Source: CAZIHO01 sp964538875
Lineage (GTDB): Bacteria > Pseudomonadota > Gammaproteobacteria > Chromatiales > Chromatiaceae
Direction: 5' to 3'
DNA: 64,000 nucleotides
Assembly: GCA_964538875.1 (NCBI GenBank)
Contig: CAZIHO010000002.1
Location: 1-64,000, forward strand
Both the position numbers and the translations under genes were made by a program. The notes below the pieces were generated by a model. It worked only from the letters and a program-made list of their open reading frames with translations. It ran no database searches and had not been told where the DNA came from. This document shows positions 17,201-26,171 of the stretch, one piece after another; position 1 is the stretch's first letter; every line of letters begins with the position of its first letter.

Positions 17201-17656
17201 GTGTTTAGGGGTGTCACCACGCTTAATCTCGACGTGAAGGGTCGCATCGCGATCCCGGCCCGTTATCGAGAGCGCCTGGCAGCCACCTGCGCGTCCCAGT
17301 TGGTCATTACCTTGGACAAGGACCGTTGTCTGCTTTTATATCCTGAAAACGAATGGGTACAGATTGAGCGCAAGCTCAACGACTTGGCCAACATGCAGTC
17401 CACCAACCGGACCCTCCAGCGCCTCTATATCGGCTATGCCTACGACGTTGAGATGGATGGCCAAGGACGGATTCTGGTGCCGCCGGAACTGCGGGAATTC
17501 GCCGGATTGGACAAGCGGGTCGCACTGGTGGGCCAGGTCAATAAATTTGAATTATGGGATGCGGATGTCTGGACCCGGAATCGGGATCTCTGGCTAAGCC
17601 AGGTCGAGCAGGGGGTGGCGACCCTCTCCAAGGACTTGGAAAACCTCTCGATCTGA
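17201..17656 (+). CDS. mraZ: transcriptional regulator MraZ
   Basis: Ring-forming AbrB-fold DNA-binding protein that represses the dcw promoter. The family opening FRGVTTLNLDVKGRIAIPARYR is followed by the second, related repeat DVEMDGQGRILVPPELREFAGL, the two swapped-hairpin units of MraZ. Upstream in-frame starts exist (GTG 17144, ATG 17186). GTG 17201 has GGAG about 9 nt before it and gives 151 residues, essentially the E. coli length, so I use it. It is the first gene after the predicted promoter and operator. Confidence 0.95.
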   Translation: MFRGVTTLNLDVKGRIAIPARYRERLAATCASQLVITLDKDRCLLLYPENEWVQIERKLNDLANMQSTNRTLQRLYIGYAYDVEMDGQGRILVPPELREFAGLDKRVALVGQVNKFELWDADVWTRNRDLWLSQVEQGVATLSKDLENLSI

Positions 17657-17691
17657 ATCGCTTCCCGGCCATCAGGAACAACGAGGGCACC

Positions 17692-18666
17692 ATGCGGGCT
17701 CGGGGGCGCGTCAGAAGCGAGGAAATGGCCATCGGTGGCGACGCCCACCAGCCGGTTCTGCTGTCCGAAGCGATCCAAGCGCTCGGCATCCAGACAGATG
17801 GCCTCTACCTGGACGCCACCTTTGGCCGCGGCGGTCACAGCCGGGCCATCCTGGCGGCCCTGGGACCGGCGGGCCGTCTGTGGGCCATGGACCGGGACCC
17901 GGACGCGGTGGCGGTGGGCCGCCAACTGGCGGCGGAGGATAGCCGGTTTGGGATTGAGCAAACGCCCTTCTCCCGGCTCGGCGACTGGGCCGTACGGGAG
18001 GGGCTGACCGGCCGCTTGGACGCTGTTCTGATGGATCTGGGTTTGTCGTCGCCCCAACTGGATAACCCGGAACGGGGATTTAGCTTTTTGCTGGATGGAC
18101 CCTTGGACATGCGCATGAATCCCGATACCGCTGTTCCCTCGGCGGCCCAGTGGCTGGCGGTCGCGTCTGAGGCAGAAATCGCGCGGGTTTTGTGGGAATT
18201 CGGCGAGGAGCGCTTCGCGCGCCGGATTGCCGGCGCCATCGTGCGGACCCGGATTCAGGAACCCTTGCTGCGCACATCGCGCTTGGCGTCCCTGATTGCC
18301 GGTGCCTGCCCGACCCGGGAACCGGGTAAGCATCCGGCCACCCGGAGTTTTCAGGCCATACGGATTCACATCAACCAGGAATTGCAGGAATTGGCGGCGG
18401 CGTTGGCTCAGTGTCTGGAGGTGTTGCGGATCGGGGGGCGGCTGGTGGTCATCAGTTTCCACTCCCTGGAGGACCGCCTGGTCAAGCGCTTCATCCGTGC
18501 CGGGAGCCAGGGACCCCAGTTGCCCAAGGGCTTGCCGGTGCCGGCCGCCGATTATCCGGTCCGGCTGCGGGCGCTGGGGAGCCCCCAACGTCCCGGTGAC
18601 CTGGAGGTGCGGGCCAATCCCCGTTCCCGCAGCGCCATTCTTCGAGTGGCGGAGCGCTTGGCATGA
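17692..18666 (+). CDS. rsmH: 16S rRNA (cytosine(1402)-N4)-methyltransferase
   Basis: RsmH (MraW) adds a methyl group to N4 of C1402 in 16S rRNA. Conserved features are HQPVLLSEAI, the SAM-binding motif LDATFGRGGHSRAIL, DLGLSSPQLDNPERGFSFLLDGPLDMRM, and the C-terminal ISFHSLEDRLVKRF and NPRSRSAILRVAE. ATG 17692 has GAGGG upstream and yields 324 residues. A shorter start at 17725 is possible, and longer in-frame starts would overlap mraZ. It overlaps ftsL by 4 bp. Confidence 0.96.
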   Translation: MRARGRVRSEEMAIGGDAHQPVLLSEAIQALGIQTDGLYLDATFGRGGHSRAILAALGPAGRLWAMDRDPDAVAVGRQLAAEDSRFGIEQTPFSRLGDWAVREGLTGRLDAVLMDLGLSSPQLDNPERGFSFLLDGPLDMRMNPDTAVPSAAQWLAVASEAEIARVLWEFGEERFARRIAGAIVRTRIQEPLLRTSRLASLIAGACPTREPGKHPATRSFQAIRIHINQELQELAAALAQCLEVLRIGGRLVVISFHSLEDRLVKRFIRAGSQGPQLPKGLPVPAADYPVRLRALGSPQRPGDLEVRANPRSRSAILRVAERLA

Positions 18667-18938
18667 GCCGTTACGCGCCCATCCTGGTGCTGCTGCTGGG
18701 GATCGCCTCGGTGGTGTCAGGTATGGCGGTGTCCTATTCCAAGTATTTGAATAGGAAATATTTTGTGCAGTTGCAACAGGTGCGCAGTGAGCGGGATGAA
18801 CTGGAAATCGCCTGGAACCGGTTGCAGTTGGAAGAAAGCGCCCTGGCGACTTATCCACGCATCGAAGCCAAGGCGCGGGCGGAACTCTCCATGTATATCC
18901 CTCGCGTCGGCGAGGCTGTGGTAGTGCGGGAGCCCTAG
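18663..18938 (+). CDS. ftsL: cell division protein FtsL
   Basis: Small bitopic division protein of the FtsQLB complex that activates septal cell wall synthesis by FtsWI. The 91 residues show a very short cytoplasmic tail, one membrane segment (about 6-26), and a periplasmic coiled coil rich in Leu, Glu and Arg (VRSERDELEIAWNRLQLEESAL) that would pair with FtsB. Sequence conservation is always low in this family, and position between rsmH and ftsI supports the call. Its start overlaps the rsmH stop and its stop abuts ftsI. Confidence 0.92.
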   Translation: MSRYAPILVLLLGIASVVSGMAVSYSKYLNRKYFVQLQQVRSERDELEIAWNRLQLEESALATYPRIEAKARAELSMYIPRVGEAVVVREP

Positions 18939-20762
18939 ATGACTCAGGAACAGGGTTTGTGGTCGTTGAACTGGTCGCGCCGGGCGCTACCGGGATTCCC
19001 GGCGCGGCGGCGTGTCATGCTGGTGGTGTTGGTAGTGGCACTGCTGGCGGTGGTGTGGCGCGCCCTGGATCGCCAACTCACGGATATCGACCGGATTCAA
19101 GCCTGGGGTAATGAACTCTCGGTGCGGGAACTGGAAATCCCCGCCCACCGGGGCGAAATTCGTGACCGTAACGGCGCGCCCCTGGCCATCAGCACGCCGG
19201 TGGACAGCGTGGCGGCGGACCCGCGCCTGTTGCCCCCGGACGCCCCGATCATCGTGCCCCTGGCGGAGATCCTCGGCATGAAGCCGGACGCCCTACGCAA
19301 GCTGTTGGGCGAGCATAAAGAGCGGGGATTCGTGTATCTCAAGCGGGGTGCACGGCCGGAAGTAGGGCAAAAAATTCAGGCGCTGCTCAAGGACTACAAA
19401 ACCCAGTTCCGGGCCGAAGTTAAGAAGGCCGGGCGCAAAAAGGTGATTGAAGATACCAGTGGCGCCCGGGGTATCCGGGTGGATCGTGAGTATCGTCGTT
19501 ACTACCCGGATGGGGAAGTGGCGGTTCATGTCGTGGGTCTGACCGACATCGACGACAAGGGCCTGGAAGGCATGGAAGTCTCCCATGAAGCTAAATTATC
19601 GGGCAAACCCGGGCTGCGACGGGTTCTCCAGGATGGTCGCGGTCAGGTGGTCGAGGAAGTGGAAGGGTTGCGGGATCCGGTGGACGGCCAGTCCCTGATG
19701 CTGAGCCTGGACCGGCGCTTGCAGTACCTCACCTACGTGGAATTGATGCGGGCGGTCAAGGATCATCGCGCCAAAGCGGGAACGGCGGTCATTCTGGACG
19801 CCCAGACCGGTGAGGTGCTGGCCATGGCCAATCAGCCCTCCTATAACCCCAACGACCGGCCGGACTTTAGACCGGAATTGCAGCGCAACCGGGCGGTAAC
19901 CGACCTGATGGAGCCGGGTTCCACCATGAAGCCCCTGGTGGTGGCGGCGGCCTTGGAACTGGGTAAGGTGAATCCCCGTACCCCAGTCAACACCTCCCCC
20001 GGACAACTCCAAATCGGCGAGCACACCGTTAAGGACGTGCATAACTACGGCCAGTTGGATGTGACCGGGGTGATTACCAAGTCCAGCAACGTGGGCGTGA
20101 CCAAGCTGGCCCTGGACATGGATCCCGGCTATTTGTGGAGAAATTTCCGCGCCTTTGGCGTGGGAATGCCTACCGAATCCAAATTGAAGGGTGAGGTGCT
20201 GGGCGTGCTGCCGGACCATAAGCGCTGGTCCCGGTTTGACCAGGCGGTCCATTCCTTCGGCTACGGTTTGTCCATGAACGCGCTCCAGTTGGCCCGGGCC
20301 TATACGGTGCTGGCGTCGGACGGCGTGCGCCGGCCGGTATCTATGTTCAAGCAAAATGAGGTGCCGGCCGGTGAGCGGGTCATCAAGCCCGCCACCGCCC
20401 AGGCGTTGCGCACCATGATGGAAACCGTGGTGTCCACCCAGGGTACGGCGATCAAGGCGTCGGTGCCCGGCTACCGGGTGGCGGGCAAGACGGGCACCGC
20501 CAAGAAATCCATCCATGGCGTCTATGCACCCGGCCATTATCAGTCGGTGTTCGCGGGCATGGTGCCGGCCAGCCGGCCCCGTCTGGTGATGGTGGTCATG
20601 ATCGACGAGCCCCAGGGCTCCGCCTATTACGGTGGTTTGGTGGCAGCGCCGGTATTTTCCCGGGTCATGAGCGAGGCCCTGCGCCTGCTGAATATCCCGC
20701 CGGATGCGGAAGCGCCGACGCCGGAGCCCCGGTTGGCGGCTAGGGCGGTGACGCATCGATGA
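18939..20762 (+). CDS. ftsI: septal peptidoglycan transpeptidase (PBP3)
   Basis: Class B penicillin-binding protein that cross-links septal peptidoglycan together with FtsW. The 607-residue protein has a cytoplasmic tail of about 25 residues, one membrane anchor (VMLVVLVVALLAVVWRAL), the pedestal domain starting REIPAHRGEIRDRNG-like at about 65-80, and the transpeptidase domain. Active-site motifs are Ser328-Thr-Met-Lys331 (GSTMKPL), Ser382-Ser-Asn384, and Lys517-Thr-Gly. It starts immediately after the ftsL stop and overlaps murE by 4 bp. Confidence 0.97.
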   Translation: MTQEQGLWSLNWSRRALPGFPARRRVMLVVLVVALLAVVWRALDRQLTDIDRIQAWGNELSVRELEIPAHRGEIRDRNGAPLAISTPVDSVAADPRLLPPDAPIIVPLAEILGMKPDALRKLLGEHKERGFVYLKRGARPEVGQKIQALLKDYKTQFRAEVKKAGRKKVIEDTSGARGIRVDREYRRYYPDGEVAVHVVGLTDIDDKGLEGMEVSHEAKLSGKPGLRRVLQDGRGQVVEEVEGLRDPVDGQSLMLSLDRRLQYLTYVELMRAVKDHRAKAGTAVILDAQTGEVLAMANQPSYNPNDRPDFRPELQRNRAVTDLMEPGSTMKPLVVAAALELGKVNPRTPVNTSPGQLQIGEHTVKDVHNYGQLDVTGVITKSSNVGVTKLALDMDPGYLWRNFRAFGVGMPTESKLKGEVLGVLPDHKRWSRFDQAVHSFGYGLSMNALQLARAYTVLASDGVRRPVSMFKQNEVPAGERVIKPATAQALRTMMETVVSTQGTAIKASVPGYRVAGKTGTAKKSIHGVYAPGHYQSVFAGMVPASRPRLVMVVMIDEPQGSAYYGGLVAAPVFSRVMSEALRLLNIPPDAEAPTPEPRLAARAVTHR

Positions 20763-22300
20763 ACCTGAGTTTTCCCCAGGGCCTCCTGTCCCTGTCCGAG
20801 TTGCTGGATGGTGTGACCCAGGTGGCGCCAGATCAGGACCGGCCGATCTTGGACCTGTGTCTGGACAGCCGCCGGGCCATTCCCGGTAGTCTGTTTTGTG
20901 CCTTGGCGGGTAGCCGCGCCCACGGCATGGAGTTCGCCGGCCGGGCCAAAGAGCAGGGCGCGGTGGCGGTGCTCGCGGAGCCCGACAGCACCTGGGATGA
21001 GCCCCGCCTTAGGGAATGCCGGGAGCGCCTTGGCCTCCCGGTGCTGGCGGTGCCCCACTTGGGCAGCCGTTTGAGTGGGTTGGCGGGGCGCTTCTTTGGT
21101 AACCCGAGCCAGGGTCTGGACCTGATCGGCGTGACGGGAACCAACGGCAAGACCAGCGTCAGCCAGTTCGCCGCCCAGGCCTTGGACCCCGAATGTCCCT
21201 GCGGCATCGTCGGCACCCTGGGATACGGTTTTCCCGGCCGGTTGACCGAAACCGGCTATACCACGCCGGACGCGGTGGGCTTGCAGGCCATGTTGGCGGA
21301 TCTCAAGGCCCGGGGCGCCCGTGCCGTCGCTATGGAAATCTCCTCCCACGCGCTGGATCAGGGACGGGCGGCAGGAGTCAAGCTAGATAGCGCCATCTTC
21401 ACCAATCTGACCCGGGATCATCTGGATTACCACGGCGACATGGCGTCCTACGGCCGGGCCAAGGCGCGCTTGTTTCAGTTGCCCGGCTTGCGGCATGGCA
21501 TCTGTAACGCGGACGATCCGTTCGGCTTGACGCTGCTGGCCAGTTTGCCGCCGGGGGTGGAGCCAATTCTGTACGGCCTGACTCCCGCTGCCTGCCAGGT
21601 GCGTCCCGAGGTCCGCTGGCTGCGTGCCGAAGTCATCGAAACCCTGCCCAGGGGCATACGGGCCCGGGTGGCAGGTAGCTGGGGCGAGGGGGAACTCACC
21701 AGCGGTCTGCTGGGCCAATTCAATCTTGGCAACCTGTTGGCGGTATTGGCGGTACTCCTGACCCGGGGCTGGGAATTGGCGCCGGCCTTGGCGCGGCTGG
21801 GCCAGGTGCAGGGCGTGTCTGGGCGCATGGAGTGCTTCGGAACGTCCGGTCAACCCCTGGTGGTGGTGGACTATGCCCACACCCCGGATGCTCTGGAGCA
21901 GGCCCTCGGCGTCCTGCGCGCCCATGCTCCGGGGCGGCTGATCTGCCTATTCGGCTGCGGCGGTGACCGGGACCGGGGCAAGCGCCCCATGATGGGCGCC
22001 TCCGCTGAGCGCCTGAGCGATCTAGTGATCCTGACCGACGACAATCCGCGCCGGGAGGACGGGAGCCAGATCGTCGCCGACATCCTGGCCGGCGTGGCCC
22101 GGCCCAACCAGGTGCTGGTGGAGCGGGACCGGGCCACCGCGATTCAGCGGGCGATTGAGTTGGCGGAGCCGGGCGACACGCTGTTGGTGGCCGGCAAGGG
22201 CCACGAGACCACCCAGACCACCGGCACCCAAGTGCTGCCGTTCCGGGATCAGGACCAGGTGGTCAAGGCCTTGGCCACTTGGACAGGCGCGAGTTCATGA
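20759..22300 (+). CDS. murE: UDP-MurNAc-L-Ala-D-Glu:meso-diaminopimelate ligase
   Basis: Cytoplasmic Mur ligase that adds the third residue of the peptidoglycan stem peptide. The 513 residues hold an N-terminal UDP-binding domain (LDSRRAIPGSLFCALAG), the ATP loop GVTGTNGKTSVSQ, the MEISSHALDQGR segment, and the C-terminal domain with DYAHTPDALEQAL and LTDDNPRREDG. The DNPR motif indicates specificity for meso-diaminopimelate rather than lysine. It overlaps both neighbours (ftsI, murF) by 4 bp. Confidence 0.97.
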   Translation: MNLSFPQGLLSLSELLDGVTQVAPDQDRPILDLCLDSRRAIPGSLFCALAGSRAHGMEFAGRAKEQGAVAVLAEPDSTWDEPRLRECRERLGLPVLAVPHLGSRLSGLAGRFFGNPSQGLDLIGVTGTNGKTSVSQFAAQALDPECPCGIVGTLGYGFPGRLTETGYTTPDAVGLQAMLADLKARGARAVAMEISSHALDQGRAAGVKLDSAIFTNLTRDHLDYHGDMASYGRAKARLFQLPGLRHGICNADDPFGLTLLASLPPGVEPILYGLTPAACQVRPEVRWLRAEVIETLPRGIRARVAGSWGEGELTSGLLGQFNLGNLLAVLAVLLTRGWELAPALARLGQVQGVSGRMECFGTSGQPLVVVDYAHTPDALEQALGVLRAHAPGRLICLFGCGGDRDRGKRPMMGASAERLSDLVILTDDNPRREDGSQIVADILAGVARPNQVLVERDRATAIQRAIELAEPGDTLLVAGKGHETTQTTGTQVLPFRDQDQVVKALATWTGASS

Positions 22301-23661
22301 GCCTGTTCCGCCTGTCCCAAGCCGCCCAGTGGCTATCTGCCCGCCAGGTAGGCGGGGACCTGGACATTCAGTCGGTGGGCAGCGACAGCCGGCGCATGGA
22401 GCCAGGTCAATTGTTCGTCGCCCTGACCGGCCCCCATTTCGATGGTCACGCTTTCGCGCCCCAAGCGGTGGCGGGTGGCGCCCTGGCCCTGTTGGTGAGC
22501 CGGGAATTGCCCCTGGCCGTACCCCAACTGGTGGTTCCCGACACCCGGGACGCCCTGGGCCGCCTGGCCGCCGCTTGGCGCCGGCAACTGTCCGCCCAGG
22601 TGGTGGCGGTGACCGGTAGCAACGGCAAGACCACTACCAAGGAAATGCTCGCCGCCCTATTGGGTCAGGTCGGGCGGGTGGCCGCCACCCAGGGCAACCT
22701 GAACAACGACATCGGCTTGCCCCTGACCCTGTTGAGTGCCCGGGACCAAGACTTTCTGATCCTGGAAATGGGCGCCAATCATCCGGGTGAAATCGCCTAT
22801 CTAACCGATATCGCCCGGCCGGACCTGGCCCTCATCACCAATGCGGGCCGTGCCCATCTGGAGGGCTTCGGCTCCCTGGAAGGGGTGGTGCGGGCCAAGG
22901 GCGAGATTCTTGGGGGGCTGGCGCCGGACGGTTGGTTTGTGCTCAATCAGGACGACGCCGGGGCCGCCCATTGGCGGGAACTGGCCGGCGGGCGGCGCCT
23001 GATGTCCTTTGGACTCGGCCCAGGGGCGGACGTCAGCGCCCGGCCCGGCCCGGACCAGCCCCGTCCGGACGGCACCGGATTCGAGGGCCGGCACCGGATC
23101 AGCACACCCCGGGGCCAGTTCGACCTGACCCTGGCGCTGCCCGGACGTCACAACCTGATGAACGCCCTGGCCTGCATCGCGGTGGGCGAGGCCCTGGGAT
23201 TGAGCCACCAAGCCATGGCCGACGGCTTGGCGAGGGTCCGTCCAGTGGCGGGCCGGCTGCAATGGCGTCCGGCCCGGAGCGGGGCTGGACTGATCGACGA
23301 CAGCTATAACGCCAACCCGGATTCCCTGGGCGCGGCGTTGCAAGTGCTGGGGGGCCTGTCCGGGCGGCGCTGGCTGGTGCTGGGCGATCTCGCCGAGTTG
23401 GGGCCGGGGGCGGTTGATCTGCACCGGCAACTGGGGCAGGGGGCGCGGGACGCTGGCCTGGACCGCCTATGGGCGGTGGGTCCTCTCAGCCGGGCGGCGG
23501 TGGCTGCCTTCGGTCCCGGCGGCGAGCATTTTGAAGCCCAAGGGGACCTGATCCAGTCCCTGGAATCCGCTCTCACGGCGGATGACTGGGTGTTGGTCAA
23601 GGGTTCCCGGAGTTCCGCCATGGACCGGGTGGTACGCGCCTTGGTAGTGGAGGGCGACTGA
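22297..23661 (+). CDS. murF: UDP-MurNAc-tripeptide:D-Ala-D-Ala ligase
   Basis: Adds D-Ala-D-Ala to UDP-MurNAc-tripeptide. Motifs are DSRRMEPGQLFVAL, the ATP loop VTGSNGKTTTKEM, LEMGANHPGEIAYL and DDSYNANPDSLGAAL. I chose ATG 22297, which overlaps the murE stop as ATGA, over an in-frame ATG 18 bp upstream, because the same junction style recurs through this cluster. It ends 2 bp before mraY. Confidence 0.96.
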   Translation: MSLFRLSQAAQWLSARQVGGDLDIQSVGSDSRRMEPGQLFVALTGPHFDGHAFAPQAVAGGALALLVSRELPLAVPQLVVPDTRDALGRLAAAWRRQLSAQVVAVTGSNGKTTTKEMLAALLGQVGRVAATQGNLNNDIGLPLTLLSARDQDFLILEMGANHPGEIAYLTDIARPDLALITNAGRAHLEGFGSLEGVVRAKGEILGGLAPDGWFVLNQDDAGAAHWRELAGGRRLMSFGLGPGADVSARPGPDQPRPDGTGFEGRHRISTPRGQFDLTLALPGRHNLMNALACIAVGEALGLSHQAMADGLARVRPVAGRLQWRPARSGAGLIDDSYNANPDSLGAALQVLGGLSGRRWLVLGDLAELGPGAVDLHRQLGQGARDAGLDRLWAVGPLSRAAVAAFGPGGEHFEAQGDLIQSLESALTADDWVLVKGSRSSAMDRVVRALVVEGD

Positions 23662-23663
23662 CC

Positions 23664-24746
23664 ATGCTGCTGTTTCTCACCGAATATCTGGCCAAGTTCA
23701 ACAGCGCCTTCCATGTATTCCAGTATCTGACCCTGCGCGCCATCCTGGGGGTACTGACCGCGCTGTTGGTCGCCTTTCTGGTGGGACCCGCCATGATCCG
23801 TTGGCTCAGCCAGATGAAGGTGGGCCAAACGGTGCGGGACGACGGCCCCAAGAGCCACTTGAGCAAGGCGGGCACGCCTACCATGGGGGGCGCCTTGATC
23901 CTGGTGGCGGTCAGCCTATCCACCTTGCTGTGGGCGGATCCCCACAACAGATACACCTGGCTGGTGCTGGCGGTGACCCTGGTGTTCGGCGCCATCGGCT
24001 GGCTGGACGACTACCGCAAGCTGGTGCTCAAGGACCCCAAGGGCCTGCCGGCCCGGCAAAAATATCTGTACCAGTCCCTGGCGGGGGCGGCGGTGGCGAT
24101 TTTCCTGTATGTGACGGCCACCGCGCCCCATCAGACCGCCCTGCTGATCCCCTATCTCAAGGACCTGTCCTGGCAACTGGGACCCTGGTCGATGCTGCTG
24201 AGCTATTTCGTCATCGTGGGTTCCAGCAACGCCGTGAACCTGACCGACGGTCTGGATGGCTTGGCGATCATGCCCACGGTGATGGTCGCCGGCGCCTTGG
24301 CAGTGTTCGCCTATGTGTCCGGCCACGCGGATTTCGCCGGTTATCTCAAGATTCCTTATCAGCCGGGCGCTGGGGAGTTGATGGTATTTTGCGCGGCCCT
24401 GGTGGGTGCCGGGCTTGGTTTTCTCTGGTTCAACGCCTACCCGGCCCAGGTGTTCATGGGCGACGTGGGCGCCTTGGCCTTGGGCGCGGCCCTGGGCACC
24501 GTGGCGATTCTGGTCCGCCAGGAACTGGTCCTGGTCATCATGGGCGGCCTGTTCGTGGTGGAAACGGTGTCGGTGATGCTCCAGGTGGCGTCTTTTCGGT
24601 TGACCGGACGGCGCATTTTTCGGATGGCGCCCCTGCACCACCATTTTGAGTTGATGGGCTGGCCGGAGCCCAGAGTCATCGTACGTTTTTGGATTGTGAC
24701 GGTGATCCTGGTGTTGATCGGGTTGGCCAGTTTGAAAATACGCTGA
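23664..24746 (+). CDS. mraY: phospho-MurNAc-pentapeptide transferase
   Basis: Integral membrane enzyme that transfers phospho-MurNAc-pentapeptide to undecaprenyl phosphate, making lipid I. The 360 residues show about ten membrane helices, with SKAGTPTMGG after the first, the aspartate-rich loops WLDDYRK and NLTDGLDGLA, FMGDVGALALGAALG, and the histidine cluster LHHHFELMGWPE. The length equals that of the E. coli enzyme. A 45-bp gap separates it from murD. Confidence 0.97.
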   Translation: MLLFLTEYLAKFNSAFHVFQYLTLRAILGVLTALLVAFLVGPAMIRWLSQMKVGQTVRDDGPKSHLSKAGTPTMGGALILVAVSLSTLLWADPHNRYTWLVLAVTLVFGAIGWLDDYRKLVLKDPKGLPARQKYLYQSLAGAAVAIFLYVTATAPHQTALLIPYLKDLSWQLGPWSMLLSYFVIVGSSNAVNLTDGLDGLAIMPTVMVAGALAVFAYVSGHADFAGYLKIPYQPGAGELMVFCAALVGAGLGFLWFNAYPAQVFMGDVGALALGAALGTVAILVRQELVLVIMGGLFVVETVSVMLQVASFRLTGRRIFRMAPLHHHFELMGWPEPRVIVRFWIVTVILVLIGLASLKIR

Positions 24747-24791
24747 GGAACGGCAAGGTGCCCGGATGATCCGGGCCTAGTTTGGGAAAGA

Positions 24792-26171
24792 ATGTCCAAC
24801 ATGCACGCGCACGTGAGTCATTCCGTCAAGTTGCCGGAGCGCAAGACCCTCATCGTCGGTCTAGGCAAGACCGGGCTGTCCTGCGCCCGTTATTTGGCCG
24901 CCCAGGGTTTTCAGGTTGCCATCACGGACACCCGGGACAATCCGCCAGAGTTGGCCCGGCTGCGGGAGGAGCTGCCGGACGCAGCCCTGTTCCTGGGTGG
25001 TTTCCGGCCGGAAATCTTCGCCGTCGCCGAGCAATTGGTGGTCAGTCCCGGCGTCCCCTTGATCGATCCCCTGGTGCGCCTGGCCCTGGACCGGGGCGTG
25101 CCGGTGTTGGGCGATATTGAATTGTTCGCCCGCGTGGCTCAGGCGCCGGTGGTGGCGGTCACCGGGTCCAACGGTAAGAGCACGGTAGTGACCCTGCTGG
25201 GAGAAATGGCCCAGGACGCCGGTTTGCGGGCTGGCGTGGGGGGTAATCTGGGGGAACCCGCCCTGGATCTGCTCAATTCCCGCAACCGCTTGTATATGCT
25301 GGAACTGTCCTCGTTTCAATTAGAGACCACGCACTCGTTGCAGGCGCGGGCGGCGGTGGTGTTGAACCTGTCCCCGGATCACATGGACCGTTACCCCAGC
25401 CTGGACGCCTATGGGGCGGCCAAGGCGCGCATCTACCAGGGGGCCGAGTGGGCAGTGGTGAACCGGGATGATCCCTCGGTGCCGCCCATGGCGGTTGGCG
25501 CGCGGCATCAGGTGGGATTTACCTTGGGCCGGCCCGAGGGGCGGGACTTCGGTATCCAGACCTGTGATGGCCAACCCTGGCTCGCCCAGGGGGACCAGTT
25601 CCTATTGCCGGCCGGGCACTTGTTGATCCCTGGCCGCCACAACCTGGCCAACGCCCTGGCAGCCCTGGCCCTGGGTGACGCGGCGGGGCTGCCCATGGAA
25701 TCCATGCTGGGTACCTTGCGCCAGTTCCGGGGCTTGCCCCATCGTACCCAGTGGGTGGCCGAGAAGCGGGGGGTACGCTGGTACAACGATTCCAAGGGCA
25801 CCAACGTGGGCGCCACCCTGGCGGCCCTAGAAGGCTTGCATCAGCCCGGCACGCCCGGCCGCGCCCTGTTGATCGCTGGAGGTGACGGCAAGGGCGCCGA
25901 CTTTTCCAGTCTGGCGCCGGTGGTGGAGCGCACCTGCAAGGCGGTGCTGCTGATCGGCCGGGACGCACCCTTGATGGCGGAAGTCTTGGCCGGCCGCGCC
26001 CCACTGGTGCAATTGCCGAGCCTCAACGCTGCCGTTCTCAAGGCGGCCCAACTGGCGGAAGCGGGTGACTACGTGCTGCTATCGCCGGCCTGCGCCAGCT
26101 TCGATATGTTCCGGGGCTTCGAGCACCGGGGCCAGGCGTTCGTGGAAGCGGTTGGGAGGTTGCCGGCATGA
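24792..26171 (+). CDS. murD: UDP-MurNAc-L-alanine:D-glutamate ligase
   Basis: Adds D-glutamate to UDP-MurNAc-L-Ala. It shows the Rossmann-like N-terminal GLGKTGLSCARYL, the VVSPGVPLIDP segment, the ATP loop VTGSNGKSTVVTLL, ELSSFQLETT, GRHNLANALAALA, and WYNDSKGTNVGATLAAL. At 459 residues it is slightly longer than the 438 of E. coli, owing partly to an N-terminal extension of about 15 residues ahead of the domain. Its stop overlaps ftsW by 4 bp. Confidence 0.97.
   Translation: MSNMHAHVSHSVKLPERKTLIVGLGKTGLSCARYLAAQGFQVAITDTRDNPPELARLREELPDAALFLGGFRPEIFAVAEQLVVSPGVPLIDPLVRLALDRGVPVLGDIELFARVAQAPVVAVTGSNGKSTVVTLLGEMAQDAGLRAGVGGNLGEPALDLLNSRNRLYMLELSSFQLETTHSLQARAAVVLNLSPDHMDRYPSLDAYGAAKARIYQGAEWAVVNRDDPSVPPMAVGARHQVGFTLGRPEGRDFGIQTCDGQPWLAQGDQFLLPAGHLLIPGRHNLANALAALALGDAAGLPMESMLGTLRQFRGLPHRTQWVAEKRGVRWYNDSKGTNVGATLAALEGLHQPGTPGRALLIAGGDGKGADFSSLAPVVERTCKAVLLIGRDAPLMAEVLAGRAPLVQLPSLNAAVLKAAQLAEAGDYVLLSPACASFDMFRGFEHRGQAFVEAVGRLPA

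Noticed and set aside
17440..18858. 472-residue open frame on the minus strand across mraZ and rsmH
   Set aside because: It lies antisense to well-supported genes, has a Gln/His/Pro/Gly/Arg-rich composition typical of GC-rich shadow frames, and shows no domain.
19596..20756. 386-residue minus-strand frame across ftsI
   Set aside because: Shadow of ftsI, with His/Gly/Gln-rich low-complexity composition and no start signal.
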